The notes: generated by a model from the letters alone, not told the origin. Shown: positions 13,002-22,879, counted from the stretch's first letter. The stretch is DNA of 64,000 nucleotides from Xanthomonas boreopolis (GCA_014654535.1 BNBA01000001.1:231356-295355), one strand, 5' to 3'. Numbers and translations are program-made.

Positions 13002-13919
13002 TCAGTGCTCCAGCGCGTAGTCCAGCGCGGCACACACGGCGGCCGCCTGGGCCTGGTTGCACTGCGCCGGCGTGGCGCGCGGACTGTCCGGATAGACCTC
13101 GGTGGTGGTGACGTACCGGGCATCGGTGATGCCAGCGCACAAACCCAGTTGCTTGACCGGATAGTTGATGACGCCCGCCGCGACCACCGGCGAGCCGATG
13201 ATCTCGCCATTCGCATCCGCGGGCGCGATATGAGTGACGGCGGATACCGCCGCGATCACCGCCTGCTGGAACTCCGGCTGCGGATTCTCGCTGTCGCCGA
13301 CCAGGTAGAACCCATCGGGAATGCCATCGGGCACGAACGGCTTGCCGTCGCGCGCGGACAGCGCGGGGCGGAACTCGCTCTCGTCGCTGTCGGTGGTCTC
13401 GTGCAGATCGATGTGGACGAGCACGCGATCACGCCACGGCGCCACCAGCGCCATCAATGCCGCCGATTCCTGCGCCGGGCTGTCCTGGCGGAAGGAACGA
13501 TTCGGATCCAGCGCCTCGGCATTCCAGCGCTGGATACGCTCGTAGCCCCACGGACTGACGCATGGCACCACCAGCAGGTTGAGGCGCCCCTCGTAACGTC
13601 TGGCGTATTGATCGAGAAACAGCAACGCCCCATGCACGCCGCTGGTCTCGTAGCCGTGCACGCCGCCGGTCACCAGGACCACCGGCAACGCATCGTCCCA
13701 ATGCCGGCTGCGGACCGCGAACAGCGGATACCGCTCCGGCGGATAACTCACTTCGCCGTAGCGACGCACCTCGAAGCGCGTCGCGAGCCGCTCGATCGCA
13801 CGCACGACTTCATCCTCGTAGCTGCGCCGGCGTGATTGCATCGAGAGCCATTCGGCTTTCTCGCGCTCGCCCCAGGGTTGGCCGGGAACACCGATCGGAT
13901 ACCGCGTCTGTTCTGTCAT
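13002..13919 (-). CDS. M14-family zinc carboxypeptidase-like protein
   Basis: A 305-residue probable metallocarboxypeptidase of the succinylglutamate desuccinylase/AstE-like side of M14. The zinc motif HxxE is in VTGGVHGYETSG (His88, Glu91) and the third ligand is in VLVHIDLHETTDSDE (His169 or His173). NRSFRQD supplies the substrate-binding Asn-Arg typical of M14. There is no signal peptide, so it is probably cytosolic. ATG 13919 is preferred over 13931 because GGAG lies 6 nt upstream. It is divergent from the tRNA genes and has no functional partner nearby. The substrate is unknown. Confidence 0.85.
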   Translation of the reverse strand: MTEQTRYPIGVPGQPWGEREKAEWLSMQSRRRSYEDEVVRAIERLATRFEVRRYGEVSYPPERYPLFAVRSRHWDDALPVVLVTGGVHGYETSGVHGALLFLDQYARRYEGRLNLLVVPCVSPWGYERIQRWNAEALDPNRSFRQDSPAQESAALMALVAPWRDRVLVHIDLHETTDSDESEFRPALSARDGKPFVPDGIPDGFYLVGDSENPQPEFQQAVIAAVSAVTHIAPADANGEIIGSPVVAAGVINYPVKQLGLCAGITDARYVTTTEVYPDSPRATPAQCNQAQAAAVCAALDYALEH

Positions 13920-14041
13920 CGCCCGCTCCATGTTTCGAGGCGAGGCACTCTAGCACCGCGTCGGATCCGCACGTCCGAAGCTTGCCTCGCATGCGAGGCG
14001 AGTTCCTGCATGTCTTCGATGCATCCGCGCGCAGAATCCTG

Positions 14042-14070
14042 TTGCACAAAAATAAACAGGCCGCTATGAT
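14042..14070 (+). promoter_or_regulatory. Promoter of first tRNA-Ala/tRNA-Glu pair
   Basis: TTGCAC at 14042-14047 and TATGAT at 14065-14070, separated by 17 bp, a near-consensus sigma-70 promoter 18 bp before the tRNA-Ala 5' end. Confidence 0.7.
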
Positions 14071-14088
14071 TTCCCTCCTCAGCGACGT

Positions 14089-14164
<76 letters not shown>

Positions 14165-14210
14165 ACTTCCCGGATACAGGCCATCCGGAAGTCGCGCGGA
14201 CAGGTTACGC

Positions 14211-14286
14211 GTCCCCATCGTCTAGAGGCCTAGGACATCACCCTTTCACGGTGGCGACCGGGGTTCGAATCCCCGTGGGGACGCCA
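14211..14286 (+). tRNA. tRNA-Glu (anticodon TTC)
   Basis: A 76-nt tRNA with encoded CCA. Acceptor GTCCCCA/TGGGGAC, anticodon loop CTTTCAC giving TTC, and T loop GGTTCGAATCC. Nearly identical to gammaproteobacterial tRNA-Glu. A terminator follows directly. Confidence 0.97.
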
Positions 14287-14293
14287 TTGACAG

Positions 14294-14316
14294 ACCCGGC
14301 CCAGGCCGGGTTTTTC
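14294..14316 (+). terminator. Rho-independent terminator after first tRNA pair
   Basis: ACCCGGCC and GGCCGGGT form a stem with a 2-nt loop, followed by TTTTTC. It ends the first tRNA-Ala/tRNA-Glu transcript. Confidence 0.85.
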
Positions 14317-14476
14317 TTTGCCTGCATTCATGCCTGAGACCTTCCCCACAGGCGGCGCACGAACGCCGCGGAGACCTCCCGGGCGAGACGAGGCGAACCA
14401 CGCTGGTCTCCGGCCGCCCTTGGCTGCGGCCCCGGAACGCCCCCGCCCCTCTTTACCTGGGCGCATTCGCCAGGGC

Positions 14477-14505
14477 TTCCCAAAGCCAAAAAAGGCCGTT
14501 AGAAT
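14477..14505 (+). promoter_or_regulatory. Promoter of second tRNA-Ala/tRNA-Glu pair
   Basis: TAGAAT at 14500-14505 with a weak -35 TTCCCA at 14477-14482, spacing 17 bp. The -10 is 19 bp before the second tRNA-Ala, nearly the same distance as in the first copy. Confidence 0.5.
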
Positions 14506-14524
14506 GTGCGGCTCGCAGCGACGT

Positions 14525-14600
<76 letters not shown>

Positions 14601-14646
14601 ACTTTCCGGATCAAGGCCATCCGGGATGACAACCAGGTTCACGTGC

Positions 14647-14722
14647 GTCCCCATCGTCTAGAGGCCTAGGACATCACCCTTTCACGGTGGCGACCGGGGT
14701 TCGAATCCCCGTGGGGACGCCA
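14647..14722 (+). tRNA. tRNA-Glu (anticodon TTC), second copy
   Basis: Identical to the tRNA-Glu at 14211. The 46-nt spacer from tRNA-Ala has the same length as in the first copy but has diverged in sequence. Confidence 0.97.
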
Positions 14723-14727
14723 ACATC

Positions 14728-14754
14728 AAAGCTCCGGTCCGCCGGGGCTTTTTT
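14728..14754 (+). terminator. Rho-independent terminator after second tRNA pair
   Basis: AAAGCTCCGG and CCGGGGCTTT can pair around a 4-nt loop (one mismatch), followed by T residues. Different from the terminator of the first pair. Confidence 0.75.
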
Positions 14755-14813
14755 GTTGCGCGCGAGGCGGAGCAACGCGGCGGACCACTCCTGCCGCGCC
14801 GGCAAACGGGCAA

Positions 14814-14837
14814 CAAAAAGCCCGCGCGAGGCGGGCC
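14814..14837 (-). terminator. Rho-independent terminator of tRNA-Leu
   Basis: On the minus strand GCCCGC and GCGGGC form a stem followed by TTTTTG, 8 nt downstream of the CCA end of tRNA-Leu. Confidence 0.8.
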
Positions 14838-14844
14838 ATTCGTC

Positions 14845-14931
14845 TGGTGCCGAAGGTGGGACTCGAACCCACACGCTTTTAAGGGCGGCGGATTTTGAGT
14901 CCGCTGCGTCTACCGATTCCGCCACTTCGGC
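14845..14931 (-). tRNA. tRNA-Leu (anticodon CAA)
   Basis: An 87-nt class II tRNA with encoded CCA. Acceptor GCCGAAG/CTTCGGC, anticodon stem GCGGA/TCCGC enclosing CTCAAAA giving CAA, a long variable arm (about CCGCCCTTAAAAGCG) and T loop GGTTCGAGTCC. A TATACT -10 element is visible on the minus strand at 14942-14947. Confidence 0.96.
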
Positions 14932-15061
14932 GCGGCCGCGCAGTATAGCGGATGATCACACGCGCGGCACCCCCTGCCGCAAGCCGCCGCGCCCGCGGGA
15001 CGCACCGGCGAGGATGCCGGCGGCGGCTATACTCGCCTGGCTGTTTTTCATGGAGATGAAA

Positions 15062-15442
15062 ATGTCGGCTTTGAGCGGATTGCGGGTGCTCGTGGTGGAA
15101 AACGACGAGATGAACGCCCTGCTGCTGGAGATGCAGCTGCAGCAGGCCGGCGCCTCGGTGATCGGGCCCGCCGGACGCGTCGAGGACGCCGTGCAACTGG
15201 TCGAGGAACGGGCACCGCAGGCGGTGATCCTCGACTACCGGCTGGGCGACGGCGAGACCAGCGAGCCGGTGGCCAGGATCCTGACCGAACGCGGCATCCC
15301 CTTCGTGCTGGCGACCGGCATCGCCCGGGAGAAAGTGCCCGCGGCCTTCGATGCCGGCAGCATCCTGATCAAGCCCTACCTGGCCGAGGACCTCGTCCGG
15401 TCCCTGGCCGAGGCTCGCAAGAAGGCCGCCGCTGACAGCTGA
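15062..15442 (+). CDS. Single-domain response regulator (CheY-like)
   Basis: A 126-residue receiver domain with no output domain. The phosphoacceptor is Asp58 in AVILDYRLGDG, the acidic pocket is Glu13/Asp15 in VVENDE, the switch Thr85 is in LATG and Lys104 is in LIKPY. Such proteins act by protein contact or as phosphate shuttles. The start at 15062 has GGAG 6 nt upstream; in-frame ATGs at 15050 and 15056 are less well placed. A TATACT -10 is at 15028. It lies 52 nt before a large hybrid kinase on the same strand, its likely partner. Confidence 0.88.
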   Translation: MSALSGLRVLVVENDEMNALLLEMQLQQAGASVIGPAGRVEDAVQLVEERAPQAVILDYRLGDGETSEPVARILTERGIPFVLATGIAREKVPAAFDAGSILIKPYLAEDLVRSLAEARKKAAADS

Positions 15443-15494
15443 GCGGCGCTGTTCGTAAGATGGGGCCGGCGCATAGGATGCGGCAGGGGAGCCC

Positions 15495-18400
15495 ATGCAC
15501 GTCAATCCGGAACTCAGGCGTTTTCCGTGGTCGGTCGCCGACGCCTTGGAGGCGGCCGGCCGGCACGCCGCGCCGGCAGGAAACGATGCCGCGTCCGGCG
15601 CCGCGCTGTGCGCCGCGCTGACCGCCTGCCTCGCCTCGCCCGCTCCCATGTTGCTGCTGTGGGGCGATGCGCGCCTGTGCTTCTACAACGCGGCATGCCT
15701 GGACCTGTTGCGCGCCGATCACCCCGGGCTGTGGGGCCGCCCGCTCGCGGAAGCCTCTGCCGAGTTGCAGGCGAGCCTGGAGACGCCGGCCGGCTGGAGG
15801 ACCACCGCGATCGGCGACACGCAGGCGGTGCTCGGGCATGTCGCCACGCCCGCGGCCGCGCCGGCCCCGGCGCCCGTGCCGTCGATGGAACACCTGCTGA
15901 CCTCGGTCTTCGAGCAGTCCCCCGCGTTCCTGGCCGTGCTCAAGGGGCCCGACCACGTCGTCGAGACCGCGAATCGCCGCTTCCTGCACGTCCTCGGCGA
16001 CCGGCCGGTGCTCGGCCTGCCCTTGCGCGAGGCGGCGCCGGAACTGGTGGAGCAAGGCTTCATCGACCTGCTCGACAGCGTGCGGGAAAGCCGCCAGCCC
16101 TTCATCGGCGAGTCGATGGTGGCCGCGATCCGGCGCCCTGGCGAAGCAGAGCCGTACGAGGCGCGCGTGGACTTCGTGTACCAACCCATGCTCGATCCGT
16201 CCGGCGCGGTCGAAGCCGTCCTGGTGCACGGCATCGACGTGACCCAGCAGTTCCGGTCCGAGGCGCGCGACGGCTTCCTCCTGTCGCTGGAGGACGAACT
16301 GCACGGCCTGTCCGAACCGCAGCAGATCATCGACACCAGCGTCCGCCTGCTGGCCGAGCACCTCTGCGCGGACCGCTGCGCCTACGGCACCATCGGCACG
16401 GACGGCCGGACCATGCGCGTGGTCAGCGACCACGTCCAGGGCATCCCGCGCATCCAGGGCAAGTTCCGCCTGGACGAGGTGGCGCATCGCCTGCTGGAAC
16501 GGCTGCAACAGAACCGCCCCTGGATGGTCAACGACATCCAGGCGTTCTCGCGCCGCTCCTTCATCGCCGCTCCCTACCGTGACTCGGGCCTGCGCGCGAG
16601 CCTGGTCGTGCCGCTGCACAAGCATGGCCAATTGGTCGCGGTGATGGGCGTGCACCAGTGCTCGCCGCGGCGCTGGACCTCGTCCGAGATCGAGCTGGTG
16701 CGGCGGGTGCTGACCCGCTGCTGGGAGTCGCTGCAGCGCTCCCGCGCGCAGCGCCGCATGGCGGCCAGCGAGGCCCACCTGCGCCGGCTCGCCGATACCC
16801 TGCCCCAGATCGTCTTCGTCACCTCCGAGGACGGCACGCCGCAGTACTTCAACCGGCGCTGGTACGAGTACACCGGCGTCGACCCGGCCACCGGCGCGGT
16901 CGACGGCTGGAAACAGGCGCACACGCCGATGGGCCTGCTGCAGAGCGATGCCGCCTGGATGCTGGCGCTCAACGGCACCCGGGCCTACGAGGTGGAATGC
17001 GAACTGCGCGCCGCCGACGGCGGGCTGCGCTGGCACCTCGCGCGCGCCCTGCCCGTCCACAACGAGAGCGGCGTGGTCATCCAGTGGATCGGCACCTACA
17101 CCGACATCCACGACCGGCGCGACTTCGAGCAGAAGCTGGCCGAGAGCGAGACCCGCTTCCGCAACCTGTGCGAGACCGTCCCGACGATGATCTGGATGTC
17201 CGACGCGGAAGGCGATTGCATGTACTGGAGCCCGCAGTGGTACGACTTCACCGGCCAGTGCCCGGAGGAAGCCATCCCGCAGGGCTGGTGGACCGCGGTG
17301 CATCCGGACGATGCGGCGCGCGTGCGGCACGCGTTCGAGCAGGCCCTGCAGCAGCGCCTGCCCTTCTCCAGCGAATACCGGGTGCGGCGCAGCGACGGGC
17401 GCTACCGCTGGTGCGTGGATACCGCCTCGCCGCACTTCGGGGTGGACGGCGAGTTCCTCGGCCACATCGGCGCGGTGACCGACATCACCGAGCGCAAGCA
17501 CGTGGAGGACGAGACCGCTTCCGAGCGCTCGATCCTCAACCTGATCACCACCGGCACCGCGCTGCCGCTTGTGCTCGATGCGATCGCCCTCAACGTCGAA
17601 TCGCGCAGCGAATCGGAACTGCGCTGCGCGATCATGCTGGCCGACCACGAGCGCGGCCAGCTGCGCCACGCCTCGGCGCCGCACATGCCGCTGGACTACA
17701 GCCTGCACTTCGACCGCCTGCCGATCCGCCCCGGCGGCATCCCGTGCGGGCGCGCGGCCTGGGGCGGCCACCAGGTGATCTGCGACGACATCGCCGACGA
17801 CTCGTCCTGGGCCGGATACCAGGCGGTCGCGCTGTCGATGGGCATCGCCGCCTGCTTCATCACCCCGGTCATCGGCAGCAACGGCCTGGTGCTGGGCACG
17901 CTGAACATGTACTACTCGCTGCCGCACGTGCCGTCGCTGCACGAGCAGGCGATGGCGCGCTCGGCCTCCTACCTGGCCGGCATCGTGATCGAGCGCAACC
18001 GGATGGACGCCCAGCTGCAGCAGTCGCTGGAATCGGAGAAGAACGCGCGCGCGCTGGCCGAGCACGCCAACCGGGCCAAGGACGAGTTCCTGGCCACGCT
18101 CAGCCACGAACTGCGCACCCCGCTCAACGCGATCCTCGGCTGGTCGCGGCTGATGCAATCGGACGGCTTCAGCACCGACAACCTCGGCAAGGGATTGATG
18201 ATCATCGAGCGCAGCGCCCAGTCCCAGGCGCAGATCATCGACGACCTGCTCGACATGAGCGCCATCCTGTCGGGCAAGGTGCGGCTGCAGCCGGAGCACT
18301 TCGACATGGCCGGGCTGGTACGCAGCACCGTCGAACTGCTGCGGCCGAACGCGCTCGCCAAGCGCATCGAACTGCAGGCGGTGGGAGCCGAGGACGGCCC

Positions 18401-19244
18401 GGTGCCGTTCTTCGGCGACCCGGGCCGCATGCAGCAGGTGCTCACCAACCTGATCGGCAACGCGCTGAAGTTCACCGCGGCCGAAGGCACGGTGACGGTG
18501 GCCGTGGAACAGGGCGACGACGCGCTGAACCTGTCCGTCCAGGACAGCGGCATCGGCATCGCCGAGGACTTCCTGCCGCACGTGTTCGATCGCTTCCGCC
18601 AGGCCGATGCCGGCACCACCCGGCGCGTCGGAGGCCTGGGCCTGGGGCTGTCGATCTCCCGGCAGCTGGTGGACCTGCACGGCGGTTCGCTCTCGGCCCG
18701 CAGTCCCGGCCCGGGCTGCGGCTCCACCTTCATCGTGGCGCTGCCGCTGCACCACGGCGCCAGCGGGCCGCCGGAGCCGGCGCCGGCTCCGGCTCCGCCG
18801 CGCGGCGGAGCGTTGCCCGAAGGCATCCAGGGCCGGCTCGACGGGCTGCACGTGCTGCTGGTGGACGACGAGGACGATTCGCGCGAGGTCACCCGCCAGT
18901 TCCTGCTGCGCGCCGGCGCCGCGGTGGAGTGCGCGCCGAGCGCGGACGAGGCGGAGCGGCGCCTGCTGGAGTCGCGTTACGACGTGCTGGTCAGCGACAT
19001 CGCGATGCCGGAACGCGACGGGTACGACCTGATCCGCAACCTGCGCGGATGCGGCCGCGCGATCGCCTCGCTGCCGGCGATCGCGCTGACCGCCTACGTC
19101 CGCGACGAGGACCGCGACCAGGCCCTGCTGGCCGGCTTCGACGCGCACATCGGCAAGCCGCTCGACCCGCTCGGGCTGGTCGAGCTGATCGAGATCCTGG
19201 CGATGCGCCCGCGCCCGGCGGACGCGCTCGCCTCCGCCGTCTAG
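15495..19244 (+). CDS. Hybrid sensor histidine kinase with PAS, GAF and receiver domains
   Basis: A 1249-residue cytosolic kinase without membrane segments. In order: PAS-like regions (about 20-120 and 130-265), GAF (276-420), PAS (422-540), PAS/PAC (547-670), a second GAF (675-835), a short coiled coil, HisKA with His871 in LATLSHELRTPLNAILGW, HATPase_c (N box IGNALKFTA, G boxes SGIGIAEDF and GGLGLGLSIS), and a receiver domain from 1118 with Asp1168 in SDIAMPERDGYD. It presumably senses a soluble or light/redox signal, which the sequence does not identify. GGGGAG precedes the ATG. It lies just downstream of the CheY-like gene. The PAS and GAF borders are approximate. Confidence 0.9.
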   Translation: MHVNPELRRFPWSVADALEAAGRHAAPAGNDAASGAALCAALTACLASPAPMLLLWGDARLCFYNAACLDLLRADHPGLWGRPLAEASAELQASLETPAGWRTTAIGDTQAVLGHVATPAAAPAPAPVPSMEHLLTSVFEQSPAFLAVLKGPDHVVETANRRFLHVLGDRPVLGLPLREAAPELVEQGFIDLLDSVRESRQPFIGESMVAAIRRPGEAEPYEARVDFVYQPMLDPSGAVEAVLVHGIDVTQQFRSEARDGFLLSLEDELHGLSEPQQIIDTSVRLLAEHLCADRCAYGTIGTDGRTMRVVSDHVQGIPRIQGKFRLDEVAHRLLERLQQNRPWMVNDIQAFSRRSFIAAPYRDSGLRASLVVPLHKHGQLVAVMGVHQCSPRRWTSSEIELVRRVLTRCWESLQRSRAQRRMAASEAHLRRLADTLPQIVFVTSEDGTPQYFNRRWYEYTGVDPATGAVDGWKQAHTPMGLLQSDAAWMLALNGTRAYEVECELRAADGGLRWHLARALPVHNESGVVIQWIGTYTDIHDRRDFEQKLAESETRFRNLCETVPTMIWMSDAEGDCMYWSPQWYDFTGQCPEEAIPQGWWTAVHPDDAARVRHAFEQALQQRLPFSSEYRVRRSDGRYRWCVDTASPHFGVDGEFLGHIGAVTDITERKHVEDETASERSILNLITTGTALPLVLDAIALNVESRSESELRCAIMLADHERGQLRHASAPHMPLDYSLHFDRLPIRPGGIPCGRAAWGGHQVICDDIADDSSWAGYQAVALSMGIAACFITPVIGSNGLVLGTLNMYYSLPHVPSLHEQAMARSASYLAGIVIERNRMDAQLQQSLESEKNARALAEHANRAKDEFLATLSHELRTPLNAILGWSRLMQSDGFSTDNLGKGLMIIERSAQSQAQIIDDLLDMSAILSGKVRLQPEHFDMAGLVRSTVELLRPNALAKRIELQAVGAEDGPVPFFGDPGRMQQVLTNLIGNALKFTAAEGTVTVAVEQGDDALNLSVQDSGIGIAEDFLPHVFDRFRQADAGTTRRVGGLGLGLSISRQLVDLHGGSLSARSPGPGCGSTFIVALPLHHGASGPPEPAPAPAPPRGGALPEGIQGRLDGLHVLLVDDEDDSREVTRQFLLRAGAAVECAPSADEAERRLLESRYDVLVSDIAMPERDGYDLIRNLRGCGRAIASLPAIALTAYVRDEDRDQALLAGFDAHIGKPLDPLGLVELIEILAMRPRPADALASAV

Positions 19245-19355
19245 AGCGCGTCGGGCACTTTGGGGTGGGATGCGTGGGCCGCGGCGCGCGCCTTGTCTCG
19301 ACGCGTCCCAGGCCGCTCCGCACTCATCCCAAAGCGCATGCCACGCTCCGGGGCC

Positions 19356-21689
19356 TCACCCGCGCTTGGCGCGGGCGAACGCCTCGGCCAGGGCATTGTT
19401 GGCCGGCGGCGGGGCCACGCGCGGTGGCTTGCCGTTGCCGGCCGGGCGGGCATCGCGGCGCGGCCCGCCGCGATTGTCGCGCTCGCCGCCGCCGGCGGCG
19501 CCCGGCACGTCGTCCAGGCGCCGCGTCAGCGCGATGCGCTTGCGCGCGACGTCCACCTCCAGCACCTTGACCTTGACGATGTCGCCGGCCTTGACCACGT
19601 CGCGCGGATCCTTGACGAAGCTGTCCGACAGCGCCGAGATGTGGATCAGCCCGTCCTGGTGCACGCCGATGTCGACGAAGGCGCCGAACGCGGCGACGTT
19701 GCTGACCACGCCTTCGAGCACCATGCCCGGGCGCAGGTCCTTGATGTCCTCCACGCCTTCGGCGAACTGCGCGGCCTTGAACTCCGGCCGCGGGTCGCGG
19801 CCCGGCTTCTCCAGTTCCTTGAGGATGTCGCGCACCGTCGGCAGGCCGAACTTCTCGTCGGTGAACTGCTCGGCCTTCAGCCCGCGCAGGAAACCGCCGT
19901 CGCCGAGCAGCGCCTTGATCGGCTTGCCGGTCGCGCCGACGATGCGTTCGACCACCGGATAGGCTTCCGGGTGCACCGCCGAAGCGTCCAGCGGCTCGTC
20001 GCCGTCGGCGATGCGCAGGAAGCCGGCGCATTGCTCGAAGGTCTTCTCGCCGAGCCGCGGCACCTTCAGCAGGTCCTTGCGGCGCTTGAACGGGCCGTTC
20101 TCGTCGCGGTGCCGGACGATGTTCTCGGCCACCGTCGAGGACAGGCCCGAGACCCGCGCCAGCAACGCCGCCGAGGCCGTATTGACGTACACGCCGACCG
20201 CGTTCACGCAATCCTCGACCTTGGCGTCGAGCGCCTTGGCCAGCCGGAACTGGTCGACGTCGTGCTGGTACTGGCCGACGCCGATCGCCTTCGGCTCGAT
20301 CTTCACCAGCTCCGCCAACGGGTCCTGCAGGCGCCGCGCGATCGATACCGCACCGCGCAGCGACACGTCCAGGTTGGGGAACTCGCGCGCGGCGAACTCA
20401 GACGCCGAATAGACCGACGCGCCGGCCTCGCTCACGACGATCTTCTGCAGCTTCAGCTCCGGATGGGCCTTGATCAGCTCGCCGGCCAGCTTGTCGGTCT
20501 CGCGGCTGGCGGTGCCGTTGCCGATCGCGATCAGCTCCACGCCGTGCTTCGCGCACAGCGCCTTGAGCACGGCCAGCGACTTGTCCCACTCGCGCCGCGG
20601 CTCGTGCGGATAGATCGTCTCGGTGGCGACCAGCTTGCCGGTGGCATCGACGACCGCGACCTTGCAGCCGGTACGGATGCCCGGGTCCAGGCCCAGCACC
20701 ACGCGCGGCCCGGCCGGCGCCGCCAGCAGCAGGTCCTTGAGGTTGTCGCCGAACACGCCGATCGCCTCGGCCTCGGCCTTCTCGCGCGCCTGGTTGAACA
20801 GGTCGAGCATCAGGTGCATGTGCAGCTTGGCGCGCCAGGTCAGGCGGCAGGCCTGCAGCAGCCAGGCGTCGCCCGGGCGTCCCTTGTCGGCCACCCCGGC
20901 GTTGTGCGCGACCCGGCCTTCGCAGTACGCATGGCCGGCCTCGGCTTCGCTGCCCGGATCCAGGTCCAGGTGCAGCACTTCCTCGCGACGGGCGCGGAAC
21001 AGCGCCAGCAGGCGGTGCGACGGGATCTTCGCCAGCGGTTCGGCATGGTCGAAGTAATCGCGGTACTTGGCGCCGGCCTCCTCCTTGCCCTCGGCCACGC
21101 GCGCGCGGATCACGCCGTTGCCGGACAGCCAGGTGCGCAGCTCGCCGACCAGCGCCGCGTCCTCGCCCCAGCGCTCCATCAGGATCGCGCGCGCGCCTTC
21201 CAGCGCCGCCTTGGCATCGGCCACGCCCTTGTCGGCATCGACGAAGCCGGCCGCGAACGCCTGCGGGTCGAGCGAAGGATCCGCCAGCAGGCCGTCCGCC
21301 AGCGGCTCCAGGCCGGCTTCCCGCGCGATCTGCGCGCGCGTGCGGCGCTTGGGCTTGTACGGGAGGTACAGGTCCTCCAGGCGCGACTTGCTGTCGGCCG
21401 CGGCGATCTCCGCGCGCAGTTCGTCGCTCAGCTTGCCCTGCTCGGCGATGCTGGCCAGGATCGCGGCGCGCCGCTCTTCCAGCTCGCGCAGATAGGTCAG
21501 GCGCACTTCCAGGTTGCGCAACTGGGTGTCGTCCAGGCCGCCGGTCGCTTCCTTGCGGTAGCGCGCGATGAACGGCACCGTGGCGCCCTCGTCCAGCAAG
21601 GCGATGGCCGCGCGGGCCTGGGCAGGCTGGGCGCCGATCTCGTCGGCGATGGTCTGGGCGATCTGCTGGGCGAGCTTGCTGTCTTGCAT
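19356..21689 (-). CDS. tex: Transcription accessory protein Tex
   Basis: A 777-residue nucleic-acid-binding protein of the Tex/YhgF family, involved in transcription and RNA stability. The N-terminus ([40 protein letters not shown]) is the family signature. A YqgF/RNase H-like domain follows ([19 protein letters not shown]), then helix-hairpin-helix repeats (around [16 protein letters not shown]), and a C-terminal S1 domain from about residue 652 ([21 protein letters not shown]). The tail is Gly/Arg/Pro-rich. AGGA sits 5 nt before the ATG. It stands alone, convergent with the hybrid kinase gene. Confidence 0.95.
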   Translation of the reverse strand: MQDSKLAQQIAQTIADEIGAQPAQARAAIALLDEGATVPFIARYRKEATGGLDDTQLRNLEVRLTYLRELEERRAAILASIAEQGKLSDELRAEIAAADSKSRLEDLYLPYKPKRRTRAQIAREAGLEPLADGLLADPSLDPQAFAAGFVDADKGVADAKAALEGARAILMERWGEDAALVGELRTWLSGNGVIRARVAEGKEEAGAKYRDYFDHAEPLAKIPSHRLLALFRARREEVLHLDLDPGSEAEAGHAYCEGRVAHNAGVADKGRPGDAWLLQACRLTWRAKLHMHLMLDLFNQAREKAEAEAIGVFGDNLKDLLLAAPAGPRVVLGLDPGIRTGCKVAVVDATGKLVATETIYPHEPRREWDKSLAVLKALCAKHGVELIAIGNGTASRETDKLAGELIKAHPELKLQKIVVSEAGASVYSASEFAAREFPNLDVSLRGAVSIARRLQDPLAELVKIEPKAIGVGQYQHDVDQFRLAKALDAKVEDCVNAVGVYVNTASAALLARVSGLSSTVAENIVRHRDENGPFKRRKDLLKVPRLGEKTFEQCAGFLRIADGDEPLDASAVHPEAYPVVERIVGATGKPIKALLGDGGFLRGLKAEQFTDEKFGLPTVRDILKELEKPGRDPRPEFKAAQFAEGVEDIKDLRPGMVLEGVVSNVAAFGAFVDIGVHQDGLIHISALSDSFVKDPRDVVKAGDIVKVKVLEVDVARKRIALTRRLDDVPGAAGGGERDNRGGPRRDARPAGNGKPPRVAPPPANNALAEAFARAKRG

Positions 21690-21785
21690 GGATCCTGGCC
21701 GGGGCCGTCGTGCGGGAAAGCCCGCATTCTCGCAGCGCGACCCGGAGCGGGAAACCCGTTGACAGCGGCGCGCCGACCTGCCGCT

Positions 21786-22004
21786 TCAGCGGCCGTAATG
21801 CCCGGCGGTGCGCTGGACCACGATGCTCTCGGCCATCGACTCCAGCGCCATCACCCGCACCTTGCCGATTTCCTCCAGCGCGAGCACGCGCTCGACGTAC
21901 ACCTCGCGCCCGGCCTCGCTCATCGCCACGGTCTTGCTGAAGCCATAAGGCACCACGCCCTTCTCGCCATCCTTGCTGCCACCGACGTACAGGACGATCG
22001 ACAT
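21786..22004 (-). CDS. Small conserved hypothetical protein
   Basis: A 72-residue protein, MSIVLYVGGSKDGEKGVVPYGF..., rich in Val and Glu with no membrane segment or signal. The composition (balanced, few Arg/Pro) and clean frame look like a real gene. No family is recognised. It is on the same strand as tex, 96 bp upstream of it, and downstream of the membrane protein at 22201 after a 196-bp gap. Function unknown. Confidence 0.6.
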   Translation of the reverse strand: MSIVLYVGGSKDGEKGVVPYGFSKTVAMSEAGREVYVERVLALEEIGKVRVMALESMAESIVVQRTAGHYGR

Positions 22005-22200
22005 GACTCACCTACTCACTGCGATGTTCCAAAAACGAGCGGCAGCATAGACAGTCTGCCGTGAGGACCTTCTAGACGCAGGTTAACGCCGGCTGTTTGC
22101 GCATTGATGACGCGCGTGGCGATGCCGCGACGCGCGGAAAGGCCCTGCGGGCGCCCGGGGCGCATGGCCGGACGCACGTCCGCGAACGGGACCGTCCGGT

Positions 22201-22662
22201 TCATTCCGCGCCGGGCGAACGCCTCGATCCGGGCCACCAGCCATGGCCGTGCAGCGCATAGTGGTCGGCGGCGCGCTCGAACGGATTGCGCACGCTGACG
22301 CCGCCGCAGGCCAGGTAGACCGGCAGGAACAGCGGCCCCAGCAGCAGGTACTGGAACACGTGGGCTCGCTCGTGGTCGCCCAGCCGGATCGGAGGATGCC
22401 GGCAGCGTCCGGCATGGTGCTCGTAGGTACTGCAGCGCAGGTCCAGCGACTCGCCCTTGAGCAGGATCACGTTGCCCAGCGTGAGCGCGCCGCCCGGTCC
22501 CCAGGGCCAGCGTTCGAACACCAGCGCCAGCTCGCGCGCGCTCCAGCGCACCCGCGCGCCGCCGGCCAGGCCGACGGCGCCCAACGCCAGCCCGAGCAGG
22601 CTGTTCGGCAGCGTCCAGAGCGCGCCCAGCCATTGCAGGCCACGCAGGACCGGTTTGCGCAT
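22201..22662 (-). CDS. Conserved membrane-associated protein with HExxH motif
   Basis: A 153-residue protein with two hydrophobic segments (about 12-36 and 103-120). Between them are GPGGALTLGNVILLKG and LGDHERAHVFQYLLLGPLF. The sequence HERAH (residues 97-101) has the form of a zinc-protease HExxH motif and lies next to the second membrane segment. I know this as a conserved hypothetical in gammaproteobacteria; whether it binds zinc or cleaves anything is not established. It follows the PspC-domain gene by 13 nt on the same strand. The C-terminal GWWPGSRRSPGAE tail is probably disordered. Confidence 0.7.
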   Translation of the reverse strand: MRKPVLRGLQWLGALWTLPNSLLGLALGAVGLAGGARVRWSARELALVFERWPWGPGGALTLGNVILLKGESLDLRCSTYEHHAGRCRHPPIRLGDHERAHVFQYLLLGPLFLPVYLACGGVSVRNPFERAADHYALHGHGWWPGSRRSPGAE

Positions 22663-22675
22663 GCGGGCCGCGGCC

Positions 22676-22879
22676 TCAGTCCGCCTCGTTCGGGATCAAC
22701 AGCCACAGGATCAGGTACACGAGGATGCCCGGGAAGGCCGCCGACGCGATCGAGACGATCACGTACAGCACGCGCAGCAGCGTCGGGCTCCACCCGAACC
22801 GGTGCGCGATGCCGCCGATCACGCCGGCGATCATCCGGTCGTTGACGGAACGTGAAAGCGTGCGGGCAGGCTGGCTCAT
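22676..22879 (-). CDS. PspC-domain membrane protein
   Basis: A 67-residue protein, essentially one PspC domain: LSRSVNDRMIAGVIGGIAHRFGWSPTLLRVLYV followed by a hydrophobic helix (IVSIASAAFPGILVYLILWLLIP). PspC domains in phage-shock systems sit in the inner membrane; small stand-alone copies are common and mostly uncharacterised. No pspA or pspB is nearby. It is 13 nt upstream of the HExxH membrane protein, so the two are likely co-transcribed. Confidence 0.85.
   Translation of the reverse strand: MSQPARTLSRSVNDRMIAGVIGGIAHRFGWSPTLLRVLYVIVSIASAAFPGILVYLILWLLIPNEAD

Noticed and set aside
15369..19148. Very long open frame on the minus strand, antisense to the hybrid kinase
   Set aside because: Composition (Gly/Arg/Val/Gln) without motifs; the plus strand has a complete, motif-rich kinase.
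19260..22064. Long plus-strand open frame over tex
   Set aside because: Antisense shadow; the minus strand carries the complete Tex protein with its S1 domain.
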